Source: Mesorhizobium sp. M1B.F.Ca.ET.045.04.1.1
Lineage (GTDB): Bacteria > Pseudomonadota > Alphaproteobacteria > Rhizobiales > Rhizobiaceae
NCBI RefSeq assembly: GCF_003952465.1
Contig: NZ_CP034448.1
Location: 2,333,001 to 2,397,000 of the forward strand
DNA length: 64,000 nucleotides
Direction of reading: 5' to 3'
Shown in pieces: positions 54,222 through 63,195 of the stretch. The notes under the pieces were generated by a model, which ran no database searches, had not been told where the DNA came from, and saw only the letters and a list, made by a program, of their open reading frames with translations. How positions within the stretch are numbered: position 1 is the first letter of the stretch; each line of letters begins with the position of its first letter. The position numbers and the translations under genes are program-made.

Positions 54222-55048
54222 CGCAAGCTTTCAAGATCGCGGATGCGCTTGGCGCCGGCGGCTTCGAGTTGTCTCGTGACGGCGCCGATCAGCGTCTCGA
54301 CGACGACGAAAAGCGCGGCCGAGGAATCCCAGGCCGAGGGCACGGCGGTGCGCCCGGCGATCACATGGCGGGCGAAGCGGGCGATCGGCGAGAGCCATTG
54401 GTCGGTGAACAGCACGATCTGCACGCCGCGCTGGTGCGCCTTCTCGGCGAAGCGGACCAGGCTCTCCTGGTAGCGCCTGATATCGAAGATCACCAGCACG
54501 TCGCGCTTGCCCATGTCGATCAGCCGGTCTCGCCAGATGCTCTCCTGGCCGGCGAGGTGGTAGACATCCGGCTGGATTATGGCGAGATGGGCGGCCATGT
54601 AGCGGGCCAGCGGGTCGGTGAAGCGGCCGCCGATCAGGAAGGTCTTGCCGCGCCGCTCGGCAAGTGTCGAGGCGATGTCGACCAACTGCTTGTCGGAGAG
54701 GTGCCGGAACGTCTCGCGCATGTTGTCGAGCGTCGCCTCCAGCATCGGGGATGCGGCGCCGCCGCTGGCGGGCGACGCCGGGTTGAGCGTGCGCGATGCC
54801 GGAGACTGCAACTGCGCGGCGAGTTCATCCTGCAGCGCCGACTGGAATTCGGGATAGTTCTGAAAGCCCAGTCTCGCGACGAAACGCAGGATCGTCGGTG
54901 ACGAAACCCCCGCTGCGGTCGAGAATTCGGCCACCGTCTTCAGCCCGGTCAGCGGATAATTGGCAATCAGCGTCTGCGCGGCGCGGCGCTCGCCCGCCGG
55001 CATGGTGCCGATGCGGTCCGAGATCAGTTCGGCAATGCTGGAAATCAT
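54218..55048 (-). CDS. RpiR/MurR-family transcriptional regulator
   Basis: 276 residues. N-terminal helix-turn-helix (TVAEFSTAAGVSSPTILRFV) followed by a SIS domain (IGGRFTDPLARYMAAHL, VLVIFDIRRYQESLVRFAEK) that binds phosphosugar-like or other small ligands. It diverges from the five-gene operon starting at 55194 and is the likely local regulator. SIS ligands are usually sugar phosphates, which is unusual for a nitrogen-catabolic operon; the effector is unknown. The C-terminal end is formed by a dispersed repeat. Confidence 0.9.
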   Translation of the reverse strand: MISSIAELISDRIGTMPAGERRAAQTLIANYPLTGLKTVAEFSTAAGVSSPTILRFVARLGFQNYPEFQSALQDELAAQLQSPASRTLNPASPASGGAASPMLEATLDNMRETFRHLSDKQLVDIASTLAERRGKTFLIGGRFTDPLARYMAAHLAIIQPDVYHLAGQESIWRDRLIDMGKRDVLVIFDIRRYQESLVRFAEKAHQRGVQIVLFTDQWLSPIARFARHVIAGRTAVPSAWDSSAALFVVVETLIGAVTRQLEAAGAKRIRDLESLR

Positions 55049-55097
55049 CGTTTTCCCCACCCTTTGACCTGGTCGGCGCCGTTTTCGGAATTGGCGT

Positions 55098-55124
55098 TTG
55101 ACAAAGCCGGACAAACTGTATGAA
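55098..55124 (+). promoter_or_regulatory. Candidate promoter of the amidohydrolase operon
   Basis: TTGACA (55098-55103), a 15-base spacer and TATGAA (55119-55124). The spacing is short of the 17 usual for housekeeping promoters. It lies about 70 bases before the FGase-like start codon at 55194 and within the region shared with the divergent RpiR gene. Confidence 0.35.
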
Positions 55125-55193
55125 ATCATCCACAGGGACGCAATGAGGCAAAATACGTAACATACGATACAGCGCTCCCCAGGGGACGGCAGT

Positions 55194-56012
55194 ATGGAGA
55201 AAGCACGGCCCACCAGCCTTGCACCGTCGGAGACCGTAAGGGTGACCAACCCTGGCGGCTCGAGCCCCTTCGTCTTCACCTGCGACCACGCTTCGAACTT
55301 CCTGCCGGCGGAATTCGGCACGCTCGGCCTGCCGGTCGGGGACCTTTCCCGCCACATCGCCTGGGATCCCGGCGCGCTTCCCGTCGCAAGCCGCATGGCC
55401 GAGGCGCTCGACGCCACGCTGGTCGAAACCCGCGTCTCGCGCCTGGTGATCGACTGCAACCGGCCGCTCGACGCGCCCGACCTCGTGCCGCCGGTCAGCG
55501 AAACGACGGCCATTCCCGGCAACACCGGCCTTTCGGACAAACAACGCGGCGCGCGGATCGACCTGGCGTGGCGTCCATTCCACCACACGATTGCGCAGAT
55601 CATCGAACAACGGCTGGCATATGGCCAGGAGACGCGGCTTGTGTCGGTGCATTCCTTCACGCCGGTCTACAAGGGCAAGAGCCGGCCCTGGCATATCGGC
55701 ATCATCCACGACGACGACCGCCGGCTGGCGTCGCCGCTGATAGCGGCGCTGCAGCGGCTTGCCGGCGTCAGCGTCGGCGTCAACGAACCCTATTCGCCGG
55801 CCGACCGCGTCTATTTCACGCTGGAACGGCATGCGCGCTCGCGCGGCCTTGCCTGCGCGATGATCGAAATCCGCAACGACGAGATCTCCGGCGAGACCGG
55901 GCAGCGGAAATGGGCGGATCTGCTCACAGGGATATTTTCGAATCTGGAGCCCGAGGAGGCCAGGGGTTCCCGACAACGCGTAATGGGAAAGTCAGTAGAG
56001 TCGGCCAGCTAA
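55194..56012 (+). CDS. N-formylglutamate amidohydrolase family protein
   Basis: 272 residues of the FGase (N-formylglutamate deformylase) family: FTCDHASNFLPAEFGTLGL, VIDCNRPLDAPDLVPP, RLVSVHSFTPVYKGKSRPWH and IEIRNDEISGETGQRKWADL. These zinc enzymes hydrolyse an amide of glutamate. In an operon with a glutamine-synthetase-like enzyme it may hydrolyse a gamma- or N-substituted glutamate rather than formylglutamate, since no histidine-degradation gene is near. Start at 55194 follows a GGGGA ribosome site. First gene of the operon. Confidence 0.85.
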   Translation: MEKARPTSLAPSETVRVTNPGGSSPFVFTCDHASNFLPAEFGTLGLPVGDLSRHIAWDPGALPVASRMAEALDATLVETRVSRLVIDCNRPLDAPDLVPPVSETTAIPGNTGLSDKQRGARIDLAWRPFHHTIAQIIEQRLAYGQETRLVSVHSFTPVYKGKSRPWHIGIIHDDDRRLASPLIAALQRLAGVSVGVNEPYSPADRVYFTLERHARSRGLACAMIEIRNDEISGETGQRKWADLLTGIFSNLEPEEARGSRQRVMGKSVESAS

Positions 56013-56034
56013 GAACCAACAGGGGACTTCCAAC

Positions 56035-57591
56035 ATGACAGCGCAAGACTATAACGAAGTCGACAAGGCGGAGGACATAAAGGTCCTTCACAGCATGGGC
56101 TATGCCCAGGAACTCGAGCGGCGCCTCAGCCGCTTCTCGAATTTCGCGGTTTCCTTCTCCATCATCTGCATCCTGTCCGGCGGCATCAACTCGCTGGCGC
56201 AAGCAACGTCGGGCGCGGGCGGCATCGGCATCGGCATCGGCTGGCTGGTCGGCTGTTTCGTGTCGCTCACCTTCGCGGTGGCCATGTCGCAGATCAGCTC
56301 CGCCTATCCGACGGCCGGCGGCCTCTATCACTGGGGCTCCATCCTCGGCAATCGCGGCACCGGCTGGGTGACGGCCTGGCTCAACCTGCTCGGCCTGATC
56401 ACGGTGCTCGGCGCCATCAATGTCGGCACCTGGACGTTTTTCATCGGCGCTTTCGGGCCGGCGCTGGGCATCGAGGGAACGCTGACCAACCAGATGATCT
56501 TCCTGATCATCATCACCGGCGCCCAGGCGCTGATCAACCACCTCGGCATCAAGCTGACGGCGAAGCTCACCGACTTCTCGGGCTACCTCATCTTCTTCGG
56601 CTCGATCCTGATCGCGGTGGTCTGCCTGCTCTCGGCCGAGACCTGGGACTTCAGCCGCCTCTTCACCTTCCACAACTACTCCGGCGATGCGGGCAACGGT
56701 GTGTGGCCATCGGTGTCCAACGCCTGGGTGTTCGCGCTTGGCCTCTTGCTGCCGATCTATACCATCACCGGCTACGACGCGTCCGCGCACACTTCGGAGG
56801 AAACCATCAAGGCGGCTTCTTCGGTGCCGCGCGCGATGGTCATGTCGGTCATCTGGTCGGCGCTGTTCGGCTATCTGTTCCTGGCTGCGTTCATCCTGAT
56901 GATCCCGAACATGGACGACGCCGCCAAGCAGGGCTGGAACGTGTTCTTCTGGGCCTTCGACCAGCGTGTCGGCACCGGGCTCAAGGAGTTCGTCTACCTC
57001 GTCGTATTCCTGGCGCAGCTCCTGTGCGGTCTCGCCACCGTCACCTCGGCCTCGCGCATGATCTTCGCCTTCTCGCGCGACGGCGGCCTGCCGGGTTCGT
57101 CGGCGCTCGCCAAGGTCAGCCCCGCCCACCGCACGCCGGTGGCGGCGATCTGGACAGCCTCGATCCTGTCGGTATTGTTCGTGTGGGGCTCATCGGTGGT
57201 CTCGGTCGCGGGCACCTCGGCCTACACGATCGTTGTTTCCTGCACCGTCATCTTCCTGTTCCTCTCCTTTATCGTGCCGATCGTGCTCGGCATGGCGGCG
57301 TGGGGAACGCCGAAGTGGGACAAGATGGGCCCTTGGAACATGGGCCGCGGCCTGTTCATGCTGTTCTCGGTCCTGTCACTCGTGTCGATGATCTTGATCT
57401 TCGTCATCGGCATCCAGCCGCCGAACGACTGGGCGCTCTACATCACCGTCGGCTTCTTCATCCTGACGGCGATCGTCTGGTTCGCCTTCGAGCGCAACCG
57501 CTTCCAAGGCCCGCCGCTCGGCGACATCATCGCGGCGCGCCAGGCGGCGATCAAGGCGGCCGAACAGGCGGTCGGCGAGACCGGCCACTGA
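56035..57591 (+). CDS. Amino acid/amine permease (APC superfamily, ACT-type)
   Basis: 518 residues with about twelve membrane helices. Family motifs: LERRLSRFSNFAVSFSIICI, SQISSAYPTAGGLYHWGSIL and GYDASAHTSEETIKAASSVP. These belong to the amino acid/choline transporter branch, which includes GABA and polyamine or ethanolamine-type permeases. It likely imports the substrate of the operon. It ends 87 bases before the next gene, with a palindrome between. Confidence 0.9.
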   Translation: MTAQDYNEVDKAEDIKVLHSMGYAQELERRLSRFSNFAVSFSIICILSGGINSLAQATSGAGGIGIGIGWLVGCFVSLTFAVAMSQISSAYPTAGGLYHWGSILGNRGTGWVTAWLNLLGLITVLGAINVGTWTFFIGAFGPALGIEGTLTNQMIFLIIITGAQALINHLGIKLTAKLTDFSGYLIFFGSILIAVVCLLSAETWDFSRLFTFHNYSGDAGNGVWPSVSNAWVFALGLLLPIYTITGYDASAHTSEETIKAASSVPRAMVMSVIWSALFGYLFLAAFILMIPNMDDAAKQGWNVFFWAFDQRVGTGLKEFVYLVVFLAQLLCGLATVTSASRMIFAFSRDGGLPGSSALAKVSPAHRTPVAAIWTASILSVLFVWGSSVVSVAGTSAYTIVVSCTVIFLFLSFIVPIVLGMAAWGTPKWDKMGPWNMGRGLFMLFSVLSLVSMILIFVIGIQPPNDWALYITVGFFILTAIVWFAFERNRFQGPPLGDIIAARQAAIKAAEQAVGETGH

Positions 57592-57606
57592 TACTTCACC
57601 TCATGA

Positions 57607-57633
57607 CCATGGCCGGCATCATGCCGGCCATGG
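57607..57633 (+). terminator. Near-perfect palindrome between permease and glutamine-synthetase-like genes
   Basis: CCATGGCCGGCAT-C-ATGCCGGCCATGG, a 12 to 13-base-pair hairpin followed by CCTCGTTTCTTCC. Without a long T tract it may reduce rather than stop transcription, adjusting the level of permease versus the enzymes that follow. Confidence 0.5.
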
Positions 57634-57678
57634 CCTCGTTTCTTCCTTTCAACCGACAAGTACTGGAGTGCCAAAGGA

Positions 57679-59049
57679 ATGGCCGGGAATTTCTCGTTCG
57701 ATCAGTTGAAGCAGGCGGTCTCCAACGGCGAGATCGACACCGTGCTGGCCTGCATCGTCGACATGCAGGGACGGCTCGCGGGTAAGCGCTTCCTGGCCCA
57801 GTATTTCGTCGATTCGGCGCATGGCGAAACGCATGGCTGCAACTATCTGCTGGCCGCCGACATCGATATGGAGCCGGTGCCCGGCTACAAGGCGGCGAGC
57901 TGGTCGAAGGGCTATGGCGACTTCGTCATGAAGCCCGATCTTTCGACGCTGCGGCGCATCCCGTGGCTGGAAAAGACGGCGCTGGTCATCTGCGACGTGC
58001 TCGATCACCATGATCATGAGGATTTGGCACACTCACCCCGCGCGATCCTGAAGAAACAGATCCAGCGGCTCAAGGAGCGCGGGTATATCGGCTATTTCGC
58101 CTCCGAGCTCGAATTCTACCTGTTCAGCGAAACCTACGATTCCGCCCGCAGGAAGCATTGGCAGGGCCTCGACACCGCTTCGCCCTATATCGGCGACTAC
58201 CAGATCGGCATCACCACCAAGGAAGAAGGCGTGATGCGCCGGTTGCGCAACGAGATGGAAGCGGCCGGCATTCCGATCGAGAACTCCAAGGGCGAGTGGG
58301 GCCCGGGCCAGGAAGAAATCAACGTGCGCTATGCCGAAGCGCTCGAGATGGCCGACCGCCACGTCATCCTGAAGAACGGCGCCAAGGAGATCGCCGAGTC
58401 GGAAGGCAAGGCGATTTCCTTCATGGCCAAGTACAATTACGGCCTCGCCGGCAACTCCAGCCACATCCATAATTCGCTGTGGAGCGCCGACGGCAAGACG
58501 CCGCTGTTCTTCGATAAAAATGCGGAGTGGACGCTGTCGACGCTCGGCCAGCAATGGGCGGCGGGCCAGCTCAAATACGCCAAGGAGTTCACCTGGTTCC
58601 TGGCGCCCTACATCAACTCCTACAAGCGCTTCCAGGCCGGCACCTTCGCGCCGACCAAGATCATGTGGAGCGAGGACAACCGCACCGCCGGCTTCCGGCT
58701 CTGCGGCGAAGGCACCAAGGGTATCCGCATGGAGTGCCGCATCGGCGGCGCCGACCTCAATCCCTATCTCGCTTTCGCGGCATTGATCGCCGCCGGCCTT
58801 GCCGGCATCGACGAGAAGCTGGAGCTGCAGAAGCCGTTCGTCGGCGATGCGTATCAGGCGTCGCAGCTGCCGGAAATCCCGAAGACCCTGCGCGATGCGA
58901 CCGAGACGTTGGCGAACTCTGCCATGCTGGAGCAGGCCTTCGGCGAGGACGTGGTCGAACACTACGTGCACACCGCTCGCTGGGAGCAGTTCGAATACGA
59001 CCGCCGCATCACGGATTGGGAACTGCACCGGGGTTTTGAACGGTATTAG
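57679..59049 (+). CDS. Glutamine-synthetase-family gamma-glutamyl-amine ligase
   Basis: 456 residues, glutamine synthetase fold. Metal and substrate motifs: FASELEFYLFSE, EWGPGQEEINVRYAEAL, KYNYGLAGNSSHIHNSLW (nucleotide/metal His) and AGFRLCGEGTKGIRMECRIGG, followed by NPYLAFAALIAAGLAGI. The sequence SSHIHNS differs from the NGSGMH/HQS of true GlnA, and no adenylylation-site motif was seen, as in PuuA/GlnT-type enzymes that ligate glutamate to an amine other than ammonia. Its operon partners (aldehyde and alcohol dehydrogenases) fit an amino alcohol such as ethanolamine. Confidence 0.88.
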   Translation: MAGNFSFDQLKQAVSNGEIDTVLACIVDMQGRLAGKRFLAQYFVDSAHGETHGCNYLLAADIDMEPVPGYKAASWSKGYGDFVMKPDLSTLRRIPWLEKTALVICDVLDHHDHEDLAHSPRAILKKQIQRLKERGYIGYFASELEFYLFSETYDSARRKHWQGLDTASPYIGDYQIGITTKEEGVMRRLRNEMEAAGIPIENSKGEWGPGQEEINVRYAEALEMADRHVILKNGAKEIAESEGKAISFMAKYNYGLAGNSSHIHNSLWSADGKTPLFFDKNAEWTLSTLGQQWAAGQLKYAKEFTWFLAPYINSYKRFQAGTFAPTKIMWSEDNRTAGFRLCGEGTKGIRMECRIGGADLNPYLAFAALIAAGLAGIDEKLELQKPFVGDAYQASQLPEIPKTLRDATETLANSAMLEQAFGEDVVEHYVHTARWEQFEYDRRITDWELHRGFERY

Positions 59050-59069
59050 GGTGCCGGGCTGGCGTCGGC

Positions 59070-59165
59070 GCTGCCCCCTTACCCTCTTCCCGTGAAGAAC
59101 GGGGAGAGGGGGCGCCGGCGCTGGAGCTTCTCCCTTCTCGGGCGGATGGGGGCGGCGCCACGCCA
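59070..59165. repeat. Palindromic rhizobial repeat
   Basis: CCCTCTTCCCGT-GAAG-AACGGGGAGAGGG hairpin, then GGGCGGATGGGGGCGGCGCC, the same family as at 49469-49520. It separates the synthetase-like gene from the aldehyde dehydrogenase and may partly terminate transcription. Confidence 0.6.
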
Positions 59166-59201
59166 TGTGATTTTCGATTGTTGTAAAACTGCGAGGAAGA
59201 C

Positions 59202-60590
59202 ATGACCGAAACGGTCAAACTCAAATCCCCCATCGACGGCTCGATCTATGCCGAGCGGCCGGTCGCAACCGACCAAGCGATAAACGCAGCGGTAGAGCGC
59301 GCCAAGGCGGCGCAGGAGAAATGGGCCGAGACGCCGATTGTCGAGCGCGGCAAATACATGCTGGCGATGCTGGAAGCGCTGGTCGGCATGAGCGACGAGA
59401 TCGTGCCCGAGATCGCCTGGCAGATGGGCCGGCCGGTGCGTTATGGCGGCGAGTTCGGCGGCGTCAAGGAACGCACCGGCTACATGGTCGAGATCGCTGA
59501 AGCTGCGCTGAAGCCGGTCATGGCTTCCAACCCGAAGGATGGGTTTAGCCGCTATGTGAAGAAGGTGCCGCTCGGCGTCGTGCTGGTGATCGCGCCGTGG
59601 AACTACCCCTATCTCACGGCGGTCAACACAATCGTGCCGGCGCTGATGGCCGGAAGCGCCGTCATCCTCAAGCATGCGGCGCAGACGCTGCTGGTCGGCG
59701 AACGCTTCCAACAGGCCTTCGACAAGGTCGGCCTGCCCAAGGGCCTGTTCCAGAACCTGGTCATGAACCATGGCCAGACCGAGAAGCTGCTCGGTTCGGG
59801 CAAGATCGACCATGTCAACTTCACCGGCTCGGTCGCCGGCGGTCGCGCCATCGAGAAGGCGGCGGCCGGTACCTTCATGACGCTCGGCCTCGAGCTCGGA
59901 GGCAAGGATCCGGCCTATGTTTTGCCCGACGCCAAGATGGACCATGCGATCGCCAACCTCGTCGACGGCGCCTTCTACAATTCCGGCCAATGCTGCTGCG
60001 GCATCGAGCGCGTCTATGTGCATGAGAAGGTCTATGACGAGTTCGTCGAAGGTTTTGTCGCCGAGACGAAGAACTATGTCGTCGGCAATCCGCTGGATGA
60101 GGCCACGACCATGGGGCCGATGGCGCAGGCGCGCTTCGCCGACCTGATCCGCGAGCAGAAGGCAGAGGCGCTGCGCAAGGGCGCCAAGGGGCATATCAAC
60201 ATGAAGGTCGAGAACGACAGAGCGGGCTCGCCCTATCTGGCGCCGGAAGTGCTGACCGGGGTCGACCACCAGATGAGCGTCATGCGCGAGGAAAGTTTTG
60301 GACCGATCGTCGGCATCATGAAGGTGCGCAGCGACGAGGAGGCGATCGCGCTGATGAACGACAGCCCTTACGGGCTGACGGCTTCGATCTGGACGCGCGA
60401 CGCCGAGCGCGCGGTGGCGATCGGCGACCGCGTCGAGACAGGCACGGTGTTCATGAACCGCTGCGACTATCTCGATCCGGCGCTGGTCTGGACCGGCGTC
60501 AAGGACACCGGCAAGGGCGCGGCACTCTCGGCCATCGGCTACGACAACCTGACCCGCCCGAAATCCTATCACCTGCGCGAAACGATCTGA
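59202..60590 (+). CDS. Aldehyde dehydrogenase
   Basis: 462 residues, NAD(P)-dependent. Motifs: VIAPWNYPYLTAVNTIVPAL, FTGSVAGGRAIEKAAAG, LELGGKDPAYV (catalytic Glu) and YNSGQCCCGIERVYVH (catalytic Cys). It should oxidise the aldehyde made by the adjacent alcohol dehydrogenase, probably a gamma-glutamyl-amino aldehyde. Start ATG at 59202 follows GCGAGGAAGAC. Confidence 0.92.
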   Translation: MTETVKLKSPIDGSIYAERPVATDQAINAAVERAKAAQEKWAETPIVERGKYMLAMLEALVGMSDEIVPEIAWQMGRPVRYGGEFGGVKERTGYMVEIAEAALKPVMASNPKDGFSRYVKKVPLGVVLVIAPWNYPYLTAVNTIVPALMAGSAVILKHAAQTLLVGERFQQAFDKVGLPKGLFQNLVMNHGQTEKLLGSGKIDHVNFTGSVAGGRAIEKAAAGTFMTLGLELGGKDPAYVLPDAKMDHAIANLVDGAFYNSGQCCCGIERVYVHEKVYDEFVEGFVAETKNYVVGNPLDEATTMGPMAQARFADLIREQKAEALRKGAKGHINMKVENDRAGSPYLAPEVLTGVDHQMSVMREESFGPIVGIMKVRSDEEAIALMNDSPYGLTASIWTRDAERAVAIGDRVETGTVFMNRCDYLDPALVWTGVKDTGKGAALSAIGYDNLTRPKSYHLRETI

Positions 60591-60608
60591 TTTTTCGAAA
60601 GACAGAAA

Positions 60609-61781
60609 ATGTCCAAGCTCATCTCCAAATGGAACTACCCCACCACCGTACGTTTCGGCGCCGGCCGCATCAGGGAACTGCCGGACGCACTGGCCGCGGC
60701 CGGCATCAAGCGGCCGCTCTTCGTCACCGATCCTGGGCTGGCGAAACTTCCGGTCGTCGCCTCGACGCTGAAAATTCTCGACGACGCCAAGGTGCCTTAC
60801 GGGGTGTTTTCGGAGGTGAAGCCGAACCCGGTCGAGTCCAACCTCACCGCCGGCATCGCCGTGTTCAAGAAGGGCAAGCATGACGGCGTCATCGCCTTCG
60901 GCGGCGGCTCGGCGCTCGACCTCGGCAAGCTGATCGCCTTCCAGGCGGGGCAGACGCGCCCGGTGTGGGATTTCGAGGATATCGGCGACTGGTGGACGCG
61001 CGCCAACTCGGACGCGATCGCGCCGATCATCGCGGTGCCGACAACGGCCGGAACCGGGTCGGAGGTCGGCCGCGCCGGTGTCATCACCAACGAGGCGACC
61101 CACACCAAGAAGGTTATCTTCCATCCGAAGCTTCTGCCGGCGATCGTGATTGCCGATCCGGAGCTGTCGGTCGGCATGCCTGCCTTCATCACCGCCGGCA
61201 CCGGCATGGATGCTTTAGCCCACTGCCTCGAAGCCTATTGCGCGCCGGGCTATCATCCGATGGCCGACGGCATCGCGGTGGAAGGCATCCGGCTGGTGTT
61301 CGAGAACCTGCCCAAGGCCTTCGCCAACGGCAAGGATCTGGTCGCCCGCGCCCATATGATGAGCGCCGCCGCGATGGGCGCGGCCGCCTTCCAGAAGGGG
61401 CTGGGGGCCATCCACTCGCTGTCGCACCCGGTCGGCGCGCTCTACGACACCCATCACGGCATGACCAATGCGGTGTTCATGCCCTATGTGCTCGCCTTCA
61501 ACCGCGAGGCGATCGATGAGCGCATCGCCCGGCTCGCCGCCTATTGCGGCATCAAAGGCGGCTTCGACGGTTTCGCCAAGGCGATCGTCAAGCTGCGCAA
61601 GGAACTCAAGGTGCCGCACGCGCTGCCCGGCCTGATCAAGGGCCTCGACATGGACAAGAAGCGCAAGGCACTGATCGCCGACATGGCGGTGGTCGATCCG
61701 ACGGCCGGCGGCAACCCGGTCAAGCTGACCAAGAAGGCGGCGCTGACGCTGCTCGAAAATGCCATTGCCGGCTCGGTGTGA
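60609..61781 (+). CDS. Iron-containing alcohol dehydrogenase
   Basis: 390 residues of the Fe-ADH family. Cofactor motif GGGSALDLGKLIAF, VPTTAGTGSEVG, metal-binding TGMDALAHCLEAYCAPG, and GLGAIHSLSHPVGALYDTHHG with further His ligands. Family members oxidise or reduce a range of alcohols. Immediate downstream position after an aldehyde dehydrogenase suggests the two steps alcohol to aldehyde to acid. It is the last gene of the operon. Confidence 0.92.
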   Translation: MSKLISKWNYPTTVRFGAGRIRELPDALAAAGIKRPLFVTDPGLAKLPVVASTLKILDDAKVPYGVFSEVKPNPVESNLTAGIAVFKKGKHDGVIAFGGGSALDLGKLIAFQAGQTRPVWDFEDIGDWWTRANSDAIAPIIAVPTTAGTGSEVGRAGVITNEATHTKKVIFHPKLLPAIVIADPELSVGMPAFITAGTGMDALAHCLEAYCAPGYHPMADGIAVEGIRLVFENLPKAFANGKDLVARAHMMSAAAMGAAAFQKGLGAIHSLSHPVGALYDTHHGMTNAVFMPYVLAFNREAIDERIARLAAYCGIKGGFDGFAKAIVKLRKELKVPHALPGLIKGLDMDKKRKALIADMAVVDPTAGGNPVKLTKKAALTLLENAIAGSV

Positions 61782-61862
61782 GAGCCGGCTTCGGATACCG
61801 AAAAAGTTGAAGAGGGCGACAACCTAAGAAGAGGAGGAGGGGCGACAGGAAAGGCGACTAAC

Positions 61863-61892
61863 CATTAGCCGGAAAATTAAGTGCGGGCTAAT
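61863..61892. promoter_or_regulatory. Inverted repeat upstream of the ABC binding protein
   Basis: ATTAGCC (61864-61870) and GGCTAAT (61886-61892) are perfect 7-base arms around an AT-rich 15-base spacer. A second symmetrical AT-rich site, AAAAAGAGTTAACTTTTT, follows at 61907-61924. Both lie in the 246-base gap before the binding-protein gene and could be operators. Confidence 0.4.
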
Positions 61893-62027
61893 TGCTACAG
61901 TCCGTTAAAAAGAGTTAACTTTTTGTGCCGCGGGGCTCGGGTTTCAAAAAGCCTTCATCTGGCTGTCACACGAAAACGATACCCGCATCGCAGGCGCCCA
62001 GCGGCGCCAGTTCAACGGAGAGAACAC

Positions 62028-63134
62028 ATGTTCAAGTTCACGGGGAAAGTGCTTTCCCTCTCGGCCGCGGCGCTCTTTGCGTCGACGGTGATTTCGTCCG
62101 CGGATTCGCTGGACGACCTCGCCAAGGCCGCGAAGGCTGAAGGCCAGCTGACTGTCATCGCGCTTCCGCATGACTGGTGCGGCTACGGGGCGGTCATCGA
62201 CGCTTTCAAGGCTAAGTATCCGGACATCAAGATCAACGAGCTCAACCCCGATGCCGGCTCCGGCGACGAGGTCGAGGCGATCAAGGCCAACAAGGACAAC
62301 AAGGGCCCGCAGGCGCCAGACGTCATCGACGTCGGCCTGTCCTTCGGTCCGACCGCAAAGAAAGACGGCCTGATCCAGGCTTACAAAGTATCGACCTGGG
62401 ATTCGATCCCGGACACCGCCAAGGATGCCGATGGTTTTTGGACCGGCGACTATTACGGCGTGCTGTCCTTCCTGGTGAACAAGGATCTCGTCAAGCAAGC
62501 GCCGGCCGACTGGGCCGACCTTTTGAAGTCGGACTACGCCAACACCGTCGCCCTGGCCGGTGATCCGCGCGCCTCGAACCAGGCGATCCAGGCGGTCTAC
62601 GCCGCCGGCCTGTCCGGTGGTGCCGCTGCTGGTGAAGCAGCCGGCACGGCAGGTCTCGACTTCTTCAAGAAGCTCAATGCCGCTGGCAATTTCGTGCCGG
62701 TAATCGGCAAGCCGGCCACGCTGGCCCAAGGGCAGACCCCGATCCTGGTCACCTGGGACTACAACGCGCTTGCCGGCCGCGACACGCTGAAGGGCAACCC
62801 GCCGGTCGACGTCGTCGTGCCGAAGACCGGCGTCGTCGCCGGCGTTTATGTGCAGGCGATCAGCGCTTATGCGCCGCATCCGAATGCGGCCAAGCTTTGG
62901 CTCGAGTATCTCTACTCCGACGAGGGTCAGATCGGCTGGCTGAAGGGTTACTGCCATCCGATCCGCTTCAACGACCTCGCCAAGAGCGGCAAGCTTCCGG
63001 CCGACGTGATGGCCAAGCTGCCGCCGGCCGAAGCCTATGCATCGGCCGTGTTCCCGACCCTCGATGAGCAGGGCAAGGCCAAGGAAGCGATCACCAAGAA
63101 CTGGGACGCCACTGTCGGCGCCAACGTGAAGTAG
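62028..63134 (+). CDS. ABC transporter substrate-binding protein (family 1/Fbp-like)
   Basis: 368 residues with a signal peptide (MFKFTGKVLSLSAAALFASTVISSA). The mature part begins DSLDDLAKAAKAEGQLTVIA and has LPHDWCGYGAVIDAFKAKYP and PILVTWDYNALAGRD, as in periplasmic binding proteins for small organic acids, polyamines or iron complexes. The start at 62028 follows the ribosome site CGGAGAG. A hairpin after its stop, then a permease gene. Ligand not identifiable. Confidence 0.9.
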   Translation: MFKFTGKVLSLSAAALFASTVISSADSLDDLAKAAKAEGQLTVIALPHDWCGYGAVIDAFKAKYPDIKINELNPDAGSGDEVEAIKANKDNKGPQAPDVIDVGLSFGPTAKKDGLIQAYKVSTWDSIPDTAKDADGFWTGDYYGVLSFLVNKDLVKQAPADWADLLKSDYANTVALAGDPRASNQAIQAVYAAGLSGGAAAGEAAGTAGLDFFKKLNAAGNFVPVIGKPATLAQGQTPILVTWDYNALAGRDTLKGNPPVDVVVPKTGVVAGVYVQAISAYAPHPNAAKLWLEYLYSDEGQIGWLKGYCHPIRFNDLAKSGKLPADVMAKLPPAEAYASAVFPTLDEQGKAKEAITKNWDATVGANVK

Positions 63135-63146
63135 CAGAATGATACG

Positions 63147-63170
63147 GCCGGGCGGCTCTGGCCGCCCGGC
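63147..63170 (+). terminator. Hairpin after the binding-protein gene (attenuator)
   Basis: GCCGGGCGGC-TCTG-GCCGCCCGGC, a perfect 10-base-pair hairpin without a long T tract, 12 bases after the stop codon. Placed between the binding protein and the permease it would let the former be made in excess, as in many ABC importers. Confidence 0.65.
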
Positions 63171-63195
63171 TCTTCTCACAGACGGTAGCCGGCGC

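Noticed and set aside
57679..59049. Annotation as housekeeping glutamine synthetase (glnA).
   Set aside because: The NGSGMH-type motif is altered, no adenylylation-site motif is seen and the gene is in a catabolic operon with aldehyde and alcohol dehydrogenases.
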